Of a stretch of DNA of 64,000 nt, positions 16,501 through 24,319 are shown piece after piece. The notes under the pieces were generated by a model, which ran no database searches, was not told the DNA's origin, and was given only the letters and a program-made list of their open reading frames with translations. The translations under genes and the position numbers were made by a program. The stretch's first letter is position 1, and the number at the start of each line of letters is the position of its first letter. Source of the DNA: AG25 sp035604455 (GTDB lineage Bacteria; Gemmatimonadota; Gemmatimonadetes; Gemmatimonadales; GWC2-71-9). The DNA lies in assembly GCA_035604455.1 (NCBI GenBank), contig DATNIM010000158.1:1-64000 (forward strand). The letters run 5' to 3'.

Positions 16501-16884
16501 ATGTCCAAGGACCCAACCGAGCGGCGCGATACGGATCGCCGGTTTCCCAGCCGCCGTCGCAGCGGACTGGGGCGCCGCCGCGGCCGCCGCCGGGAGGAAT
16601 CTATTCCTGTCGCCGTCGAACGGCGCGGGGGGGACGACCGTCGGGAGCGCCGCGACCGACGCCGCCGGAAGGACCGGCGGAGCTGGGTCGATCGGCGCGA
16701 GATCGACGACTCCCGCGAGGTTGCGCATGGCGAAATCGTCCACGCCGGTAAAGAAGGTCGAGCAGCGAGTCGCGGTGCTGGGCACCGGGCAAATCGGCGC
16801 CATCATCTTGAAGGGGCTGCTGAAGGCTGGGCTCGGGGCGGATCACGTCTTTCCGACGGTCCGCCACGCCGACCGAGCGACTGA
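16501..16884 (+). CDS. Possible small Arg-rich protein with ERR/DRR repeats
   Basis: From the ATG at 16501 the frame reads MSKDPTERRDTDRRF and continues with ERR, DRR and RRR blocks to about residue 80. Codon third positions are strongly G/C over 16501-16720, as in real genes here. The frame then overlaps the first 158 bases of proC, where its codon bias is lost. Its tail is therefore probably non-functional readthrough, or the call is wrong. The motif resembles the tail of the ABM-like protein at 15192. No function can be given. Confidence 0.4.
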   Translation: MSKDPTERRDTDRRFPSRRRSGLGRRRGRRREESIPVAVERRGGDDRRERRDRRRRKDRRSWVDRREIDDSREVAHGEIVHAGKEGRAASRGAGHRANRRHHLEGAAEGWARGGSRLSDGPPRRPSD

Positions 16885-17566
16885 ACTCACCGAGCAGCTG
16901 TCGGTCAAGGTCACGACCGACAACCGGGTAGCCACCCGCTCCGCCGACGTCGTCCTCCTCGCCGTCAAGCCGCAGACGGTCCGGGAGGTGCTCGAGGAAA
17001 TCCGGCCCGAGATGACGCCGGAGAAGCTGCTCGTGTCGGTCGCGGCCTCTGTCCCTACCGCCTACATGGAAGACATCCTGATGCGGCCGATCCCCGTAGT
17101 CAGGGCGATGCCGAACACCCCGTGCGCCGTGGGGCTCGGCATGACCGGACTCTGTCGGGGGAAATACGCGACGACGGCCCACCTGGAAACGGCGCGGCTC
17201 CTGTTCGACACCGTCGGCCGCACGGTGGTCGTCGACGAGAAGCAAATGGACGCTGTCACTGGGCTCTCAGCGAGCGGCCCGGCGTTTGTCTACATCATCC
17301 TTGAGTCCATGGCCGAGGCGGGGGTCAAGGTGGGGCTGCCGCGCGACACGGCAACCTTGCTCTCGGCGCAGACGCTACTCGGTGCGGCCCAGGTGGCCCT
17401 CACCACCGGCGACCACCCGGCGTTGCTCAAGGATGCCGTCACGACGCCCGCCGGTTGTACCATCGACGGGATCATGGAGCTCGAGGACGGCAAGCTCCGG
17501 GTCACGCTCATCAAGGCGATTGTGAAGGCCACGCAGCGCGCGAAGGAACTCATCCTCGAGCGCTGA
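16727..17566 (+). CDS. proC: Pyrroline-5-carboxylate reductase
   Basis: This is the last step of proline synthesis, using NAD(P)H. The 279-residue protein has the Rossmann motif VAVLGTGQIGAIIL, then AVKPQTVREVLEEI, PNTPCAVGLGMTGL and the conserved C-terminal DAVTTPAGCTIDGI with the ProC signature. The start ATG at 16727 has GAGG at six bases; a TTG six bases earlier is an alternative. It stands alone among aspartate-family genes and ends seven bases from the convergent thrC stop. Confidence 0.93.
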   Translation: MAKSSTPVKKVEQRVAVLGTGQIGAIILKGLLKAGLGADHVFPTVRHADRATELTEQLSVKVTTDNRVATRSADVVLLAVKPQTVREVLEEIRPEMTPEKLLVSVAASVPTAYMEDILMRPIPVVRAMPNTPCAVGLGMTGLCRGKYATTAHLETARLLFDTVGRTVVVDEKQMDAVTGLSASGPAFVYIILESMAEAGVKVGLPRDTATLLSAQTLLGAAQVALTTGDHPALLKDAVTTPAGCTIDGIMELEDGKLRVTLIKAIVKATQRAKELILER

Positions 17567-17573
17567 GCCGATC

Positions 17574-18857
17574 TCAGCTCTTCAGCACCTTCTCGATTTC
17601 GGACAGCGAGGGCGCGATCTCGACGGGCGGGTTCGCGTGCGGGCGGCGCGGCTCCGCGCCGTGATATCGGGCGATCGCGTCGGGGTCCTTGAGGACATGG
17701 CCGGTGAGCACCGCCGCGAGCCGCTCGCCGCGGCGGATCACGCCTTGGCGGATGAGCGCCCGGGCTCCGGCCACGCTCGCCGCGCTCGCGGGCTCGCAGC
17801 CCACGCCTGACGCGTCGACGACCGCTTTTGCTTCGAGGATGTCGTCGTCGCTCACCGCGGTGACGACGCCGTTCGTCTCCCGAATGGCGACGACCGCGCG
17901 CTCATACGACGCCGGATTGCCGATGCTGATCGCCGTGGCCACGGTGTGTGCGTCGACGCGATAGCGGCGGGCGAAGCCCTCGTCGAAACTCCGCGCGAAC
18001 GGGGCGGCGCCCGCGGCCTGCACGGCGGCAATCCGGGGAACGCGCGCGATGAGCCCGAGCGCGCGGGCTTCGCGCAGCGCCTTGCCGAAGGCCGACGTGT
18101 TCCCGAGGTTGCCGGCCGGCACAACGATCCAGTCCGGCGGGTCCCAGCCGAGCTGCTGGAGCAGTTCGAACACGATCGTCTTCTGCCCTTCCAGCCGAAA
18201 CGGGTTGATCGAGTTGAGCAGGTAGACGCCCAGCCGGGCGCTTGCCTCGCGCGCGAGCTCGAGGCAGGTGTCGAAATCCCCCGCGACGACGAGCGTGCGC
18301 GCCCCGTAGGCGAGGAGTTGGGTCATCTTCCCGAGGGCCACGCGGTCCTTCGGGATGAGGACAAGCGCCCGCAACCCGGCCGAGGCAGCGTAGGCCGCGA
18401 GCGACGCGCCCGTGTTGCCGGTCGAGGCGCAGGCCACAGCCGTGGCCCCGATCCGGCGGGCGTGGGTTACGCCAACCGTCATGCCCCGATCCTTGAACGA
18501 GCCGGTTGGATTGTGACCTTCGTGCTTGAGGAGCAGGGCGTCCGATCCCACCCACGCCGCCACCGTCGGTCGCTCGAGCAGGGGGGTGTTCCCCTCGGGG
18601 TAGCTCTGGACGTCGTCGGTCGCGCTCGGGAGCACGAGCTCCCGGTACCGCCACACGCCCGACGCGAACGGTCCGCGCCGCTCGCCGGCCCGGGCGTCGA
18701 ACAGCGCCCGCAGGGCACCGCCCGTTACCGCAGGAGCGGGATGCTCGAGCTCGAGCAGGCCGCCGCAGCGCGGGCAGCGCTGGAGCGGATCCGTCTCGCC
18801 CTGCTCCTCGCCGCAGGAGGGGCAGCGCTGTACGCTCGCCCGGGCTCTTGAGGTCAC
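17574..18857 (-). CDS. thrC: Threonine synthase
   Basis: It converts O-phosphohomoserine to threonine with PLP. The 427-residue protein starts with a zinc-ribbon-like segment, CPSCG followed by CPRCG within the first 40 residues. The PLP lysine is in HNPTGSFKDRG, followed by CASTGNTGASLAAYAA and the phosphate-binding GNLGNTSAFGKAL. This is the compact class typical of many bacteria and archaea. The GTG start follows the thrA stop by one base, making it the last gene of thrB-thrA-thrC. Confidence 0.92.
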   Translation of the reverse strand: MTSRARASVQRCPSCGEEQGETDPLQRCPRCGGLLELEHPAPAVTGGALRALFDARAGERRGPFASGVWRYRELVLPSATDDVQSYPEGNTPLLERPTVAAWVGSDALLLKHEGHNPTGSFKDRGMTVGVTHARRIGATAVACASTGNTGASLAAYAASAGLRALVLIPKDRVALGKMTQLLAYGARTLVVAGDFDTCLELAREASARLGVYLLNSINPFRLEGQKTIVFELLQQLGWDPPDWIVVPAGNLGNTSAFGKALREARALGLIARVPRIAAVQAAGAAPFARSFDEGFARRYRVDAHTVATAISIGNPASYERAVVAIRETNGVVTAVSDDDILEAKAVVDASGVGCEPASAASVAGARALIRQGVIRRGERLAAVLTGHVLKDPDAIARYHGAEPRRPHANPPVEIAPSLSEIEKVLKS

Positions 18858-18858
18858 G

Positions 18859-21357
18859 CTACAGCGCCGCGAGCTTCAGCAGATCGTTCAGGATCCCGCC
18901 CGCGGTGACGGCGGGGCCCGCGCCGGGTCCCGTAATGACCAGGGGATTGGTGCGATACCGCTGCGTCGTGAAGATGAATTGGTTGTCGGTGCCGTTGAGC
19001 GACGCGAGGGGACTCGAACGGTCGACCGCCACGAGGCCCACGCGGATGCGCTTCGGGGTCACCGTCGCGCGGTAGCGGAGCACGCCACGGCGCGCGCGCG
19101 CGGCCCGCACGCGCGTGTCCCAGCCGGCGTCGTAGTCCTCCAGGTGACGGAGGAATTCGGGCAGCGGGAGGCCCCGTCCAGCGGACGGGACGAGGGACTC
19201 GACCTCGATGTCACTCAGCTCCCCCGGGAACCCGAGCAGGCGCCCGAGAATGAGCGCCTTGCGGGCGACGTCCGTGCCTGAGAGATCGTCGCGGGGATCG
19301 GGCTCCGGGTAGCCCTTGGCAATGGCTCCGCGGAGGGCTTCAGAGAAACGACGCCCGCGACCCATCTCGCCGAACACGTACCCCAGCGTACCCGACGGGC
19401 AGCCCTCGATTTTCGTGACCCGGTCCCCCGACTCGACCAGCTTGTAGAACGTATCGATGATCGGTAACCCGGCGCCCACGGTGGTTTCGTGCAGCAGCCG
19501 GCGGCCGTGCTCCTCCGCTAGCCCCGTGAGCTCGTCGTAGAGCTTGCGATGGGCCGTGAGGGGCCGCTTGTTCGCGAGCACGAGATGCATGCCGGCCGCA
19601 AGCGCGCCCTTCAGGGTCGTGTTCGTGTCGTCGGCCGTCACGTCGACGAGCACCGGGTTCGAAAGGGCATGGCTCGCCGCGAGCGCGACCGCCTCCGCCG
19701 CTGATCCCTTGCGTCCGCCCGGGACGCGCGCGAGCGGGACACCCCGGGCCTTGCTCGAGGCGAGCGCGGCGAGGCGCCGCGGGGACAGCCCCCGAGCCTC
19801 GAACAGGAACCCCGAGCGGTCAATCACGCCGACGATGTTCAGCACCCGCGCCCGCCGAAGCGCACCGATCATCCCGGCGAGCGTCCGGCCGATCTGGCCG
19901 AATCCGAGCAGCACGATGTCGGTGCGCCGCGCGTGCGCCACCGCGCCGCCGCCGAGCTTGTCCAGCTGGAAGGCGCTGTGCACGAGGCGCTGCGCCCGTA
20001 CCACCTCGCTCGAATCGACGACTACCGAGAGGTTGAGCTCGGACGAGCCCTGCGCGATCGCCACGACGTTAATCCCGCCTCCTGACAGGGCCGAAAAAGT
20101 CTTCGCGGCGATCCCCGGCGTGCCTGCCATGCCGAGGCCAACGACCGCGAACGTGGCCACGCCCGCGCGCACTTCGACGCCGTCGATCTCGCCGCGGGCA
20201 ATCTCGTCGCGGAACGCCCGCTCGAGACCCGCGCGCGCCCGGGCGGCGCTCCCCTCGGGCACGCTGAAGCAGATCGAGTGCTCGGATGATGCCTGGCTGA
20301 TGAGAGAGACCGACACCCCCTCCTCGAACACCGCCGCGAACGTGCGGGCCGCAATGCCGGGAATCCCGAGCATCCCGTTGCCCGTGAGCGTGAGCAGGGC
20401 CTGGCCGCTGACAGCCGAGAGCGCCTTCACGGGGTGGGCGCGCAGTGTGCGCCGCCGCGAGATCTCGGTGCCTGCTGCGCTCGGGTCGGCGAAGGGGCGG
20501 ATCCAGATCGCGAGGCTCGTGCCCGCGACGGGGATGAGCGCGCGCGGGTGCAGCACCTTCGCCCCGTAGTAGGCGAGCTCTGCTGCCTCGCGCTGGTGCA
20601 GCTGCGGAATGACGCGCGCGTCCGGCACGACGCGCGGGTCCGCCGTGAGGAGGCCGGGCACGTCCTTCCAGAGCGAGACCTGCCGGGCGCCGAGCGCGCG
20701 CCCGAGGAGGGTTGCGGTGAGGTCCGACCCGCCGCGGCCGAGCGTCGCGAGTTGGCCGTCCGGAGTAGCGGCGAGAAAGCCCGGGACCACTGGGACGACG
20801 CCCCGCTTGAGAAGCGGCGCGAGCACCCGGCGCGCCAGCCGCCGCGTCGCCGCGAGGTTCGGGGACGCGTGCCCGAAGCTCGCGTCCGATCGGATGACGT
20901 CGAGCGCGTTGATGAGTGCCGTTTTGACGCCCGAATCTTCGAGCCCGGCGGCGAGCAGCCGGGCGCTCAGGCGTTCGCCTCGAGCGACCAAGTAGTCGCT
21001 CGTGCGGGCCGTGAGTTCGCCCACGATCACGAGGCTGGCCGCGATCCGCTCGAGCTCGCCGAATTCCTCGTCGATCCCATCGATTGCTTCGCGGCGCGAG
21101 CCGCGGCCGAGCAGGGCGCGCGCGGCGGCGATGTGTCGCTCGCGGAGGGCTGCCGTACCCGCTCGCACGGCGTCGGCCTCGCCGCGCACCGCCTGTGCTG
21201 CGATCTCAAGCAGCGCGTCCGTGACGTGTGCCATGGCCGAGACCACGACGACGAGAGGGCCGCGCTGGGCCTTGATGATCGAGACCGCGCGGCTGATAGC
21301 CGTCGCGTCAGCCACCGACGCGCCGCCGAATTTGTAGATCTCGAGTGTGCGGGCCAT
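18859..21357 (-). CDS. thrA: Bifunctional aspartokinase/homoserine dehydrogenase
   Basis: Residues 1 to about 460 form an aspartokinase (IYKFGGASVADA, LGRGGSDLTATLLG) with ACT domains. Residues 470-832 form a homoserine dehydrogenase (IVLLGFGQIGRTLAGM, LANKRPLTAHRKLYDEL, HETTVGAGLPIIDTF, EGCPSGTLGYVF). The protein phosphorylates aspartate and reduces aspartate semialdehyde to homoserine. It is the second aspartokinase of the window, dedicated to threonine and presumably threonine-inhibited, while the LysC-DapE fusion serves lysine. Its ATG lies one base after the thrB stop. Confidence 0.94.
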   Translation of the reverse strand: MARTLEIYKFGGASVADATAISRAVSIIKAQRGPLVVVVSAMAHVTDALLEIAAQAVRGEADAVRAGTAALRERHIAAARALLGRGSRREAIDGIDEEFGELERIAASLVIVGELTARTSDYLVARGERLSARLLAAGLEDSGVKTALINALDVIRSDASFGHASPNLAATRRLARRVLAPLLKRGVVPVVPGFLAATPDGQLATLGRGGSDLTATLLGRALGARQVSLWKDVPGLLTADPRVVPDARVIPQLHQREAAELAYYGAKVLHPRALIPVAGTSLAIWIRPFADPSAAGTEISRRRTLRAHPVKALSAVSGQALLTLTGNGMLGIPGIAARTFAAVFEEGVSVSLISQASSEHSICFSVPEGSAARARAGLERAFRDEIARGEIDGVEVRAGVATFAVVGLGMAGTPGIAAKTFSALSGGGINVVAIAQGSSELNLSVVVDSSEVVRAQRLVHSAFQLDKLGGGAVAHARRTDIVLLGFGQIGRTLAGMIGALRRARVLNIVGVIDRSGFLFEARGLSPRRLAALASSKARGVPLARVPGGRKGSAAEAVALAASHALSNPVLVDVTADDTNTTLKGALAAGMHLVLANKRPLTAHRKLYDELTGLAEEHGRRLLHETTVGAGLPIIDTFYKLVESGDRVTKIEGCPSGTLGYVFGEMGRGRRFSEALRGAIAKGYPEPDPRDDLSGTDVARKALILGRLLGFPGELSDIEVESLVPSAGRGLPLPEFLRHLEDYDAGWDTRVRAARARRGVLRYRATVTPKRIRVGLVAVDRSSPLASLNGTDNQFIFTTQRYRTNPLVITGPGAGPAVTAGGILNDLLKLAAL

Positions 21358-21358
21358 T

Positions 21359-22270
21359 TCAGGACACCTCGTACCCGCCGACCGGGCGTGCCAGGCGGAA
21401 GCTCTCCACGGTCACGCCTTCGGCGCGCCACGCTCCAGTCATCGCGGCTTCGACGGCCGCGCCGCACGCTGCCGGCGCCACGGCGACGAGCGTCGAACCG
21501 GAGCCCGAGAGCGTCGCGCCGAACGCTCCGGCGCCTCTCGCGGCAGTGGTCACCGCGTCGTATCCGCGAACCAAAGCCCTGCGGTACGGCACGTGAAGGA
21601 CATCGTCGAGGCCCGCCTCGAGTAGCTCTCGATCGCCTTGGGCGAGGCCGAGCACGAGCGCCGCGCTCCGCGCGGCGGCGGTCACGGCCGTGCGGTGCGG
21701 CACGTTCGCGGGCAGCACGGCGCGGGCGCGCTCCGTAGCGAGCGTGAAATCGGGAACCGCGAACACGAGCTCGAGCGACGCGTGCACGGCCAACGCTGCG
21801 ACCACGAGGCCGCCCGCCGGCGCCCTGAGGGCGAGCACGGCGCCGCCGCGCATCGAAGGCGCGACGTTGTCTGGATGGCCCTCGAGCTCGGCGCAGAGGG
21901 CGAGCAACGCCTGGTCCTCGAGCGGCAGATCGCAGAGCGCGCGGGCCGCCACGGCCCCCGCCACGATCGCGGCGGCCGAGCTGCCGAGGCCCCGGCCGAC
22001 CGGAATGTCGGACGTCGCCTCCATAGCCACGCCGGGCGGCTCGAGCCCGCCCGCCCGGCACGCCCGCGCGAACCCTCGGTGGACCAGATCATCCTCGGGT
22101 CGCACCCGCACGGCGGCGAGCGCCCCGCGCCGCTCGATCTCCAGCGCCCCGCCAGACGCCCGGCGGACCGAGAGCCCCACCCAGCGGTTCACGGCGATTC
22201 CCACGCAGTCAAAGCCCGACCCGAGGTTCGCGGTCGAGCCCGGGACCCGCACGGTGATGGTGGCGCTCAT
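21359..22270 (-). CDS. thrB: Homoserine kinase (GHMP family)
   Basis: It phosphorylates homoserine for threonine synthase. The 303-residue GHMP kinase has RVPGSTANLGSGFDCVGIA at the N-terminus, the ATP loop PVGRGLGSSAAAIVAGA near residue 90 and a C-terminal GAFGATLSGSGSTLVAVAP. I chose the ATG at 22270, where the family begins and a GGGCGG site precedes. An upstream in-frame GTG at 22333 would translate through the terminator hairpin. It is the first gene of the threonine operon. Confidence 0.93.
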   Translation of the reverse strand: MSATITVRVPGSTANLGSGFDCVGIAVNRWVGLSVRRASGGALEIERRGALAAVRVRPEDDLVHRGFARACRAGGLEPPGVAMEATSDIPVGRGLGSSAAAIVAGAVAARALCDLPLEDQALLALCAELEGHPDNVAPSMRGGAVLALRAPAGGLVVAALAVHASLELVFAVPDFTLATERARAVLPANVPHRTAVTAAARSAALVLGLAQGDRELLEAGLDDVLHVPYRRALVRGYDAVTTAARGAGAFGATLSGSGSTLVAVAPAACGAAVEAAMTGAWRAEGVTVESFRLARPVGGYEVS

Positions 22271-22280
22271 GAGCCGCCCG

Positions 22281-22313
22281 CAAAAAAAAGGCCCCGGGGC
22301 AACGCCCGGGGGC
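22281..22313 (-). terminator. Intrinsic terminator in the thrB leader (probable attenuator)
   Basis: Read on the minus strand, a 10-base stem with one mismatch and a 3-base loop (22313 to 22291) is followed one base later by eight consecutive U (22289 to 22282). This is the strongest terminator signature in the window. It lies between the thr promoter (22335-22364) and the thrB ATG at 22270, with no gene upstream on this strand to terminate, so attenuation is inferred. On the plus strand it lacks a T-run. Confidence 0.65.
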
Positions 22314-22334
22314 GTAAGCAGTCGATGGCACACT

Positions 22335-22364
22335 AAGTTAGGGGGGCCGTGAAAGCAGCGTCAA
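22335..22364 (-). promoter_or_regulatory. Threonine operon promoter
   Basis: On the minus strand TTGACG (22364 to 22359), an 18-base spacer and TAACTT (22340 to 22335) precede thrB. Transcription would start near 22328, leaving a leader of about 58 bases made almost wholly of the terminator hairpin and ribosome site. Confidence 0.5.
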
Positions 22365-22369
22365 GCATC

Positions 22370-22421
22370 AGGCGCCGCGGCCCTCCACCGCTTCAGGGGG
22401 GCGCCTGTGGCCAACCCTGAA
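22370..22421. promoter_or_regulatory. Overlapping inverted repeats between the thr and leu promoters
   Basis: AGGCGCC (22370-22376) with GGCGCCT (22400-22406), and TTCAGGG (22392-22398) with CCCTGAA (22415-22421), are two perfect 7-base inverted repeats. They are packed into the 63 bases between the two divergent -35 boxes. The placement suits an operator shared by the two operons. No candidate regulator gene is adjacent. Confidence 0.4.
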
Positions 22422-22427
22422 ACGGGG

Positions 22428-22457
22428 TTGACATGGTTGGGGCTTTTCGGGTAACCT
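22428..22457 (+). promoter_or_regulatory. leu operon promoter
   Basis: A perfect TTGACA (22428-22433) followed after 18 bases by TAACCT (22452-22457) precedes the leader peptide. The -10 is weak but the -35 stands out in this GC-rich context. Transcription would start near 22464, about 55 bases before the leader peptide GTG. Confidence 0.55.
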
Positions 22458-22518
22458 CGTCCCCGGTGGCGTGCGGCGATACCGGCACGCCTCAACACTT
22501 AGAGGGGACATCGCTTCG

Positions 22519-22617
22519 GTGATCGCGCTCGCGAGCCTTAGTCTGCTGCTGCTTAGTCTGCTGCTGGGACTTACGTCCCAGGGGCACCCCGCGGCGCGCG
22601 CGACCGGAGCACCATGA
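22519..22617 (+). CDS. leuL: Leucine attenuator leader peptide
   Basis: This 32-codon ORF starts with GTG after a GAGGGG site (11-base spacing) and ends with TGA. Ten codons are Leu: residues 4, 7, 9-12, 14-16 and 18, including runs of four and three. The peptide begins MIALASLSLLLLSLLLGLTS. Half of the Leu run is a 15-base tandem duplication. The ORF is followed by a terminator and then leuA, and its 3' half contains the antiterminator segment. It therefore acts as a sensor of charged leucyl-tRNA rather than as a functional protein. Confidence 0.85.
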   Translation: MIALASLSLLLLSLLLGLTSQGHPAARATGAP

Positions 22618-22684
22618 GTCGCTGAACTCTCGAAGACGCACCTAAGCCCCCAACGCCGCGGACCAGACCAGCCCGCGGCGTTTT
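22564..22684 (+). terminator. Leucine attenuator: pause hairpin, antiterminator and terminator
   Basis: A perfect 7-base hairpin, CTGGGAC (22564-22570) with GTCCCAG (22575-22581), follows the Leu codons. The terminator stem is CGCCGCGG (22654-22661) with CCGCGGCG (22673-22680), extended by two A-T pairs and followed by TTTT from 22681. An identical CCGCGGCG at 22589-22596, inside the leader peptide ORF, can instead pair with the terminator 5' arm. A ribosome stalled on the Leu codons leaves that segment free (antitermination). A ribosome reaching the stop at 22615 covers it and the terminator forms. This matches the classical leu/his/trp attenuation layout. Confidence 0.82.
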
Positions 22685-22728
22685 CTGTCTGAGCACGCCG
22701 GACGACCGGCACAAGGAGCTGACACGTT

Positions 22729-24282
22729 ATGGACCGACACGTCGTCATTTTCGACACGACTTTGCGGGATGGCGAGCAGGCGCCCGGCAACTCGATGACG
22801 CCTGAAGAGAAGCTGCGCCTCGCCCGCCAACTCGACGTGCTCGGGGTCGACGTGATCGAGACGGGATTTCCGGCGGCGTCCGACGGAGACTTCCGGGGGG
22901 TGCGGAGCGTGGCGCAGGAGATTCGGCGCCCGGTGATCGCGGCACTCGCCCGTTGTCACGACCGCGATATCGACCTCGCGGGCGAAGCTCTGCGGCCGGC
23001 CGAGCGCTCGCGGATCCATGTCTTCATCGCCACGTCGGATATTCACCTGCAGCACAAGCTCCGGATCGGACAGGACGAGTGCGTCGATCGGGCTCGGGCG
23101 GCGGTCGAACGTGCGCGGCGCTACACCAACGACGTCGAGTTCTCGGCCGAGGACGCGAGCCGCTCGGATCTCGATTTCCTCTGCCGCATCGTGGAGGTCG
23201 CGATCGAAGCCGGAGCCACGACGATCAACTTGCCGGACACCGTGGGGTACGCGATGCCGGCCGAATACACGGCCATGTTCCGCACCGTCCGCGAACGTGT
23301 GCCGAACAGCGACCGCGCCGTATTCAGCGCCCACTGTCACGACGATCTGGGCCTCGCCGTCGCGAATTCCCTCGCGGCCATCGAAGGTGGGGCGCGGCAG
23401 CTCGAATGCACGGTGAACGGCATCGGCGAGCGGGCCGGGAACGCGGCGTTGGAAGAGATCGTCATGGCGAGTCACGTGCGGCCGCAGTCGGTGGGGTTCG
23501 AGTGCGCGATCAATACGCGCGAGATTTTCCGCACGAGCCAGCTCCTGTCGCACATCACCGGGGCGTTCCCCCAGCCGAACAAGGCGATCGTCGGCCGCAA
23601 CGCCTTCGCCCATGAGGCCGGCATCCACCAGCACGGCGTGATGCAGAACGGTCTGACGTACGAGATCATCCGCCCCGAAACCGTCGGCGTGCCGCGGTCC
23701 ACACTCGTCCTCGGCAAGCATTCGGGGCGGCACGCGCTCGAGCGCCGCTACCGCGAGCTCGGCTACGAGCTGGACGAGCCGACGCTCGAGTGGCTGTACC
23801 GGGAGTTCACCACCCTCGCCGACCGCAAGCAGGAAATCCTGGACGAGGACCTGCTTGCGCTCCTGCACGAGAGCTTTCACGACGCGCCCGAGTCGTATCA
23901 GCTCGTGCACCTGCGCGTGTTGTGCGGCACCGTCTCGGCCTCGGCGGAGCTCAGTCTCACGGGCCCGTGGATGCGCGAGCGCAGCGCCACTGGGACGGGG
24001 AACGGCCCGATCGCCGCGGCGTTCGCGGCCATCAGCTCGATCGTCGAGCGCCAGATCGAGGTCTTGAACCTGTCGCTGCAGTCGGTGACGCCAGGCCGCG
24101 ACAGCGTCGGGCACGTATTCCTGCAGGCGCGGGTCGACGGCAAGACGCTCACCGGCCACGGGGCCTCGACCGATGTCGTGGAAGCGAGTGCCAGGGCGAT
24201 GGTGCACGCGCTGAACAAGGCGAGCTTCGCCGACCGGCTCGAGGACCATTCTCTCAACAACGTGTATTTGTGGGGGGTGTAA
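22729..24282 (+). CDS. leuA: 2-isopropylmalate synthase
   Basis: It condenses 2-ketoisovalerate with acetyl-CoA, the committed leucine step. The 517-residue protein has the family start VVIFDTTLRDGEQAPGNSMT, the metal motif SAHCHDDLGLAVANSLAA near residue 200, ECTVNGIGERAGNAALEE, and a C-terminal regulatory domain from about 395 that normally binds leucine. AAGGAG precedes the ATG at ten bases. It is the first structural gene after the leucine attenuator and heads leuA-ilvB-ilvN-ilvC-leuC-leuD-leuB. Confidence 0.95.
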   Translation: MDRHVVIFDTTLRDGEQAPGNSMTPEEKLRLARQLDVLGVDVIETGFPAASDGDFRGVRSVAQEIRRPVIAALARCHDRDIDLAGEALRPAERSRIHVFIATSDIHLQHKLRIGQDECVDRARAAVERARRYTNDVEFSAEDASRSDLDFLCRIVEVAIEAGATTINLPDTVGYAMPAEYTAMFRTVRERVPNSDRAVFSAHCHDDLGLAVANSLAAIEGGARQLECTVNGIGERAGNAALEEIVMASHVRPQSVGFECAINTREIFRTSQLLSHITGAFPQPNKAIVGRNAFAHEAGIHQHGVMQNGLTYEIIRPETVGVPRSTLVLGKHSGRHALERRYRELGYELDEPTLEWLYREFTTLADRKQEILDEDLLALLHESFHDAPESYQLVHLRVLCGTVSASAELSLTGPWMRERSATGTGNGPIAAAFAAISSIVERQIEVLNLSLQSVTPGRDSVGHVFLQARVDGKTLTGHGASTDVVEASARAMVHALNKASFADRLEDHSLNNVYLWGV

Positions 24283-24319
24283 GCGTGCCGGGCGGACGCA
24301 TTCCCCAGGAGTTGTGGCG

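Noticed and set aside
22333..22368. Possible threonine leader peptide before thrB
   Set aside because: The 12-codon frame has only two Thr codons, overlaps the predicted promoter and ends too far from the terminator arm for a stalled ribosome to affect it.
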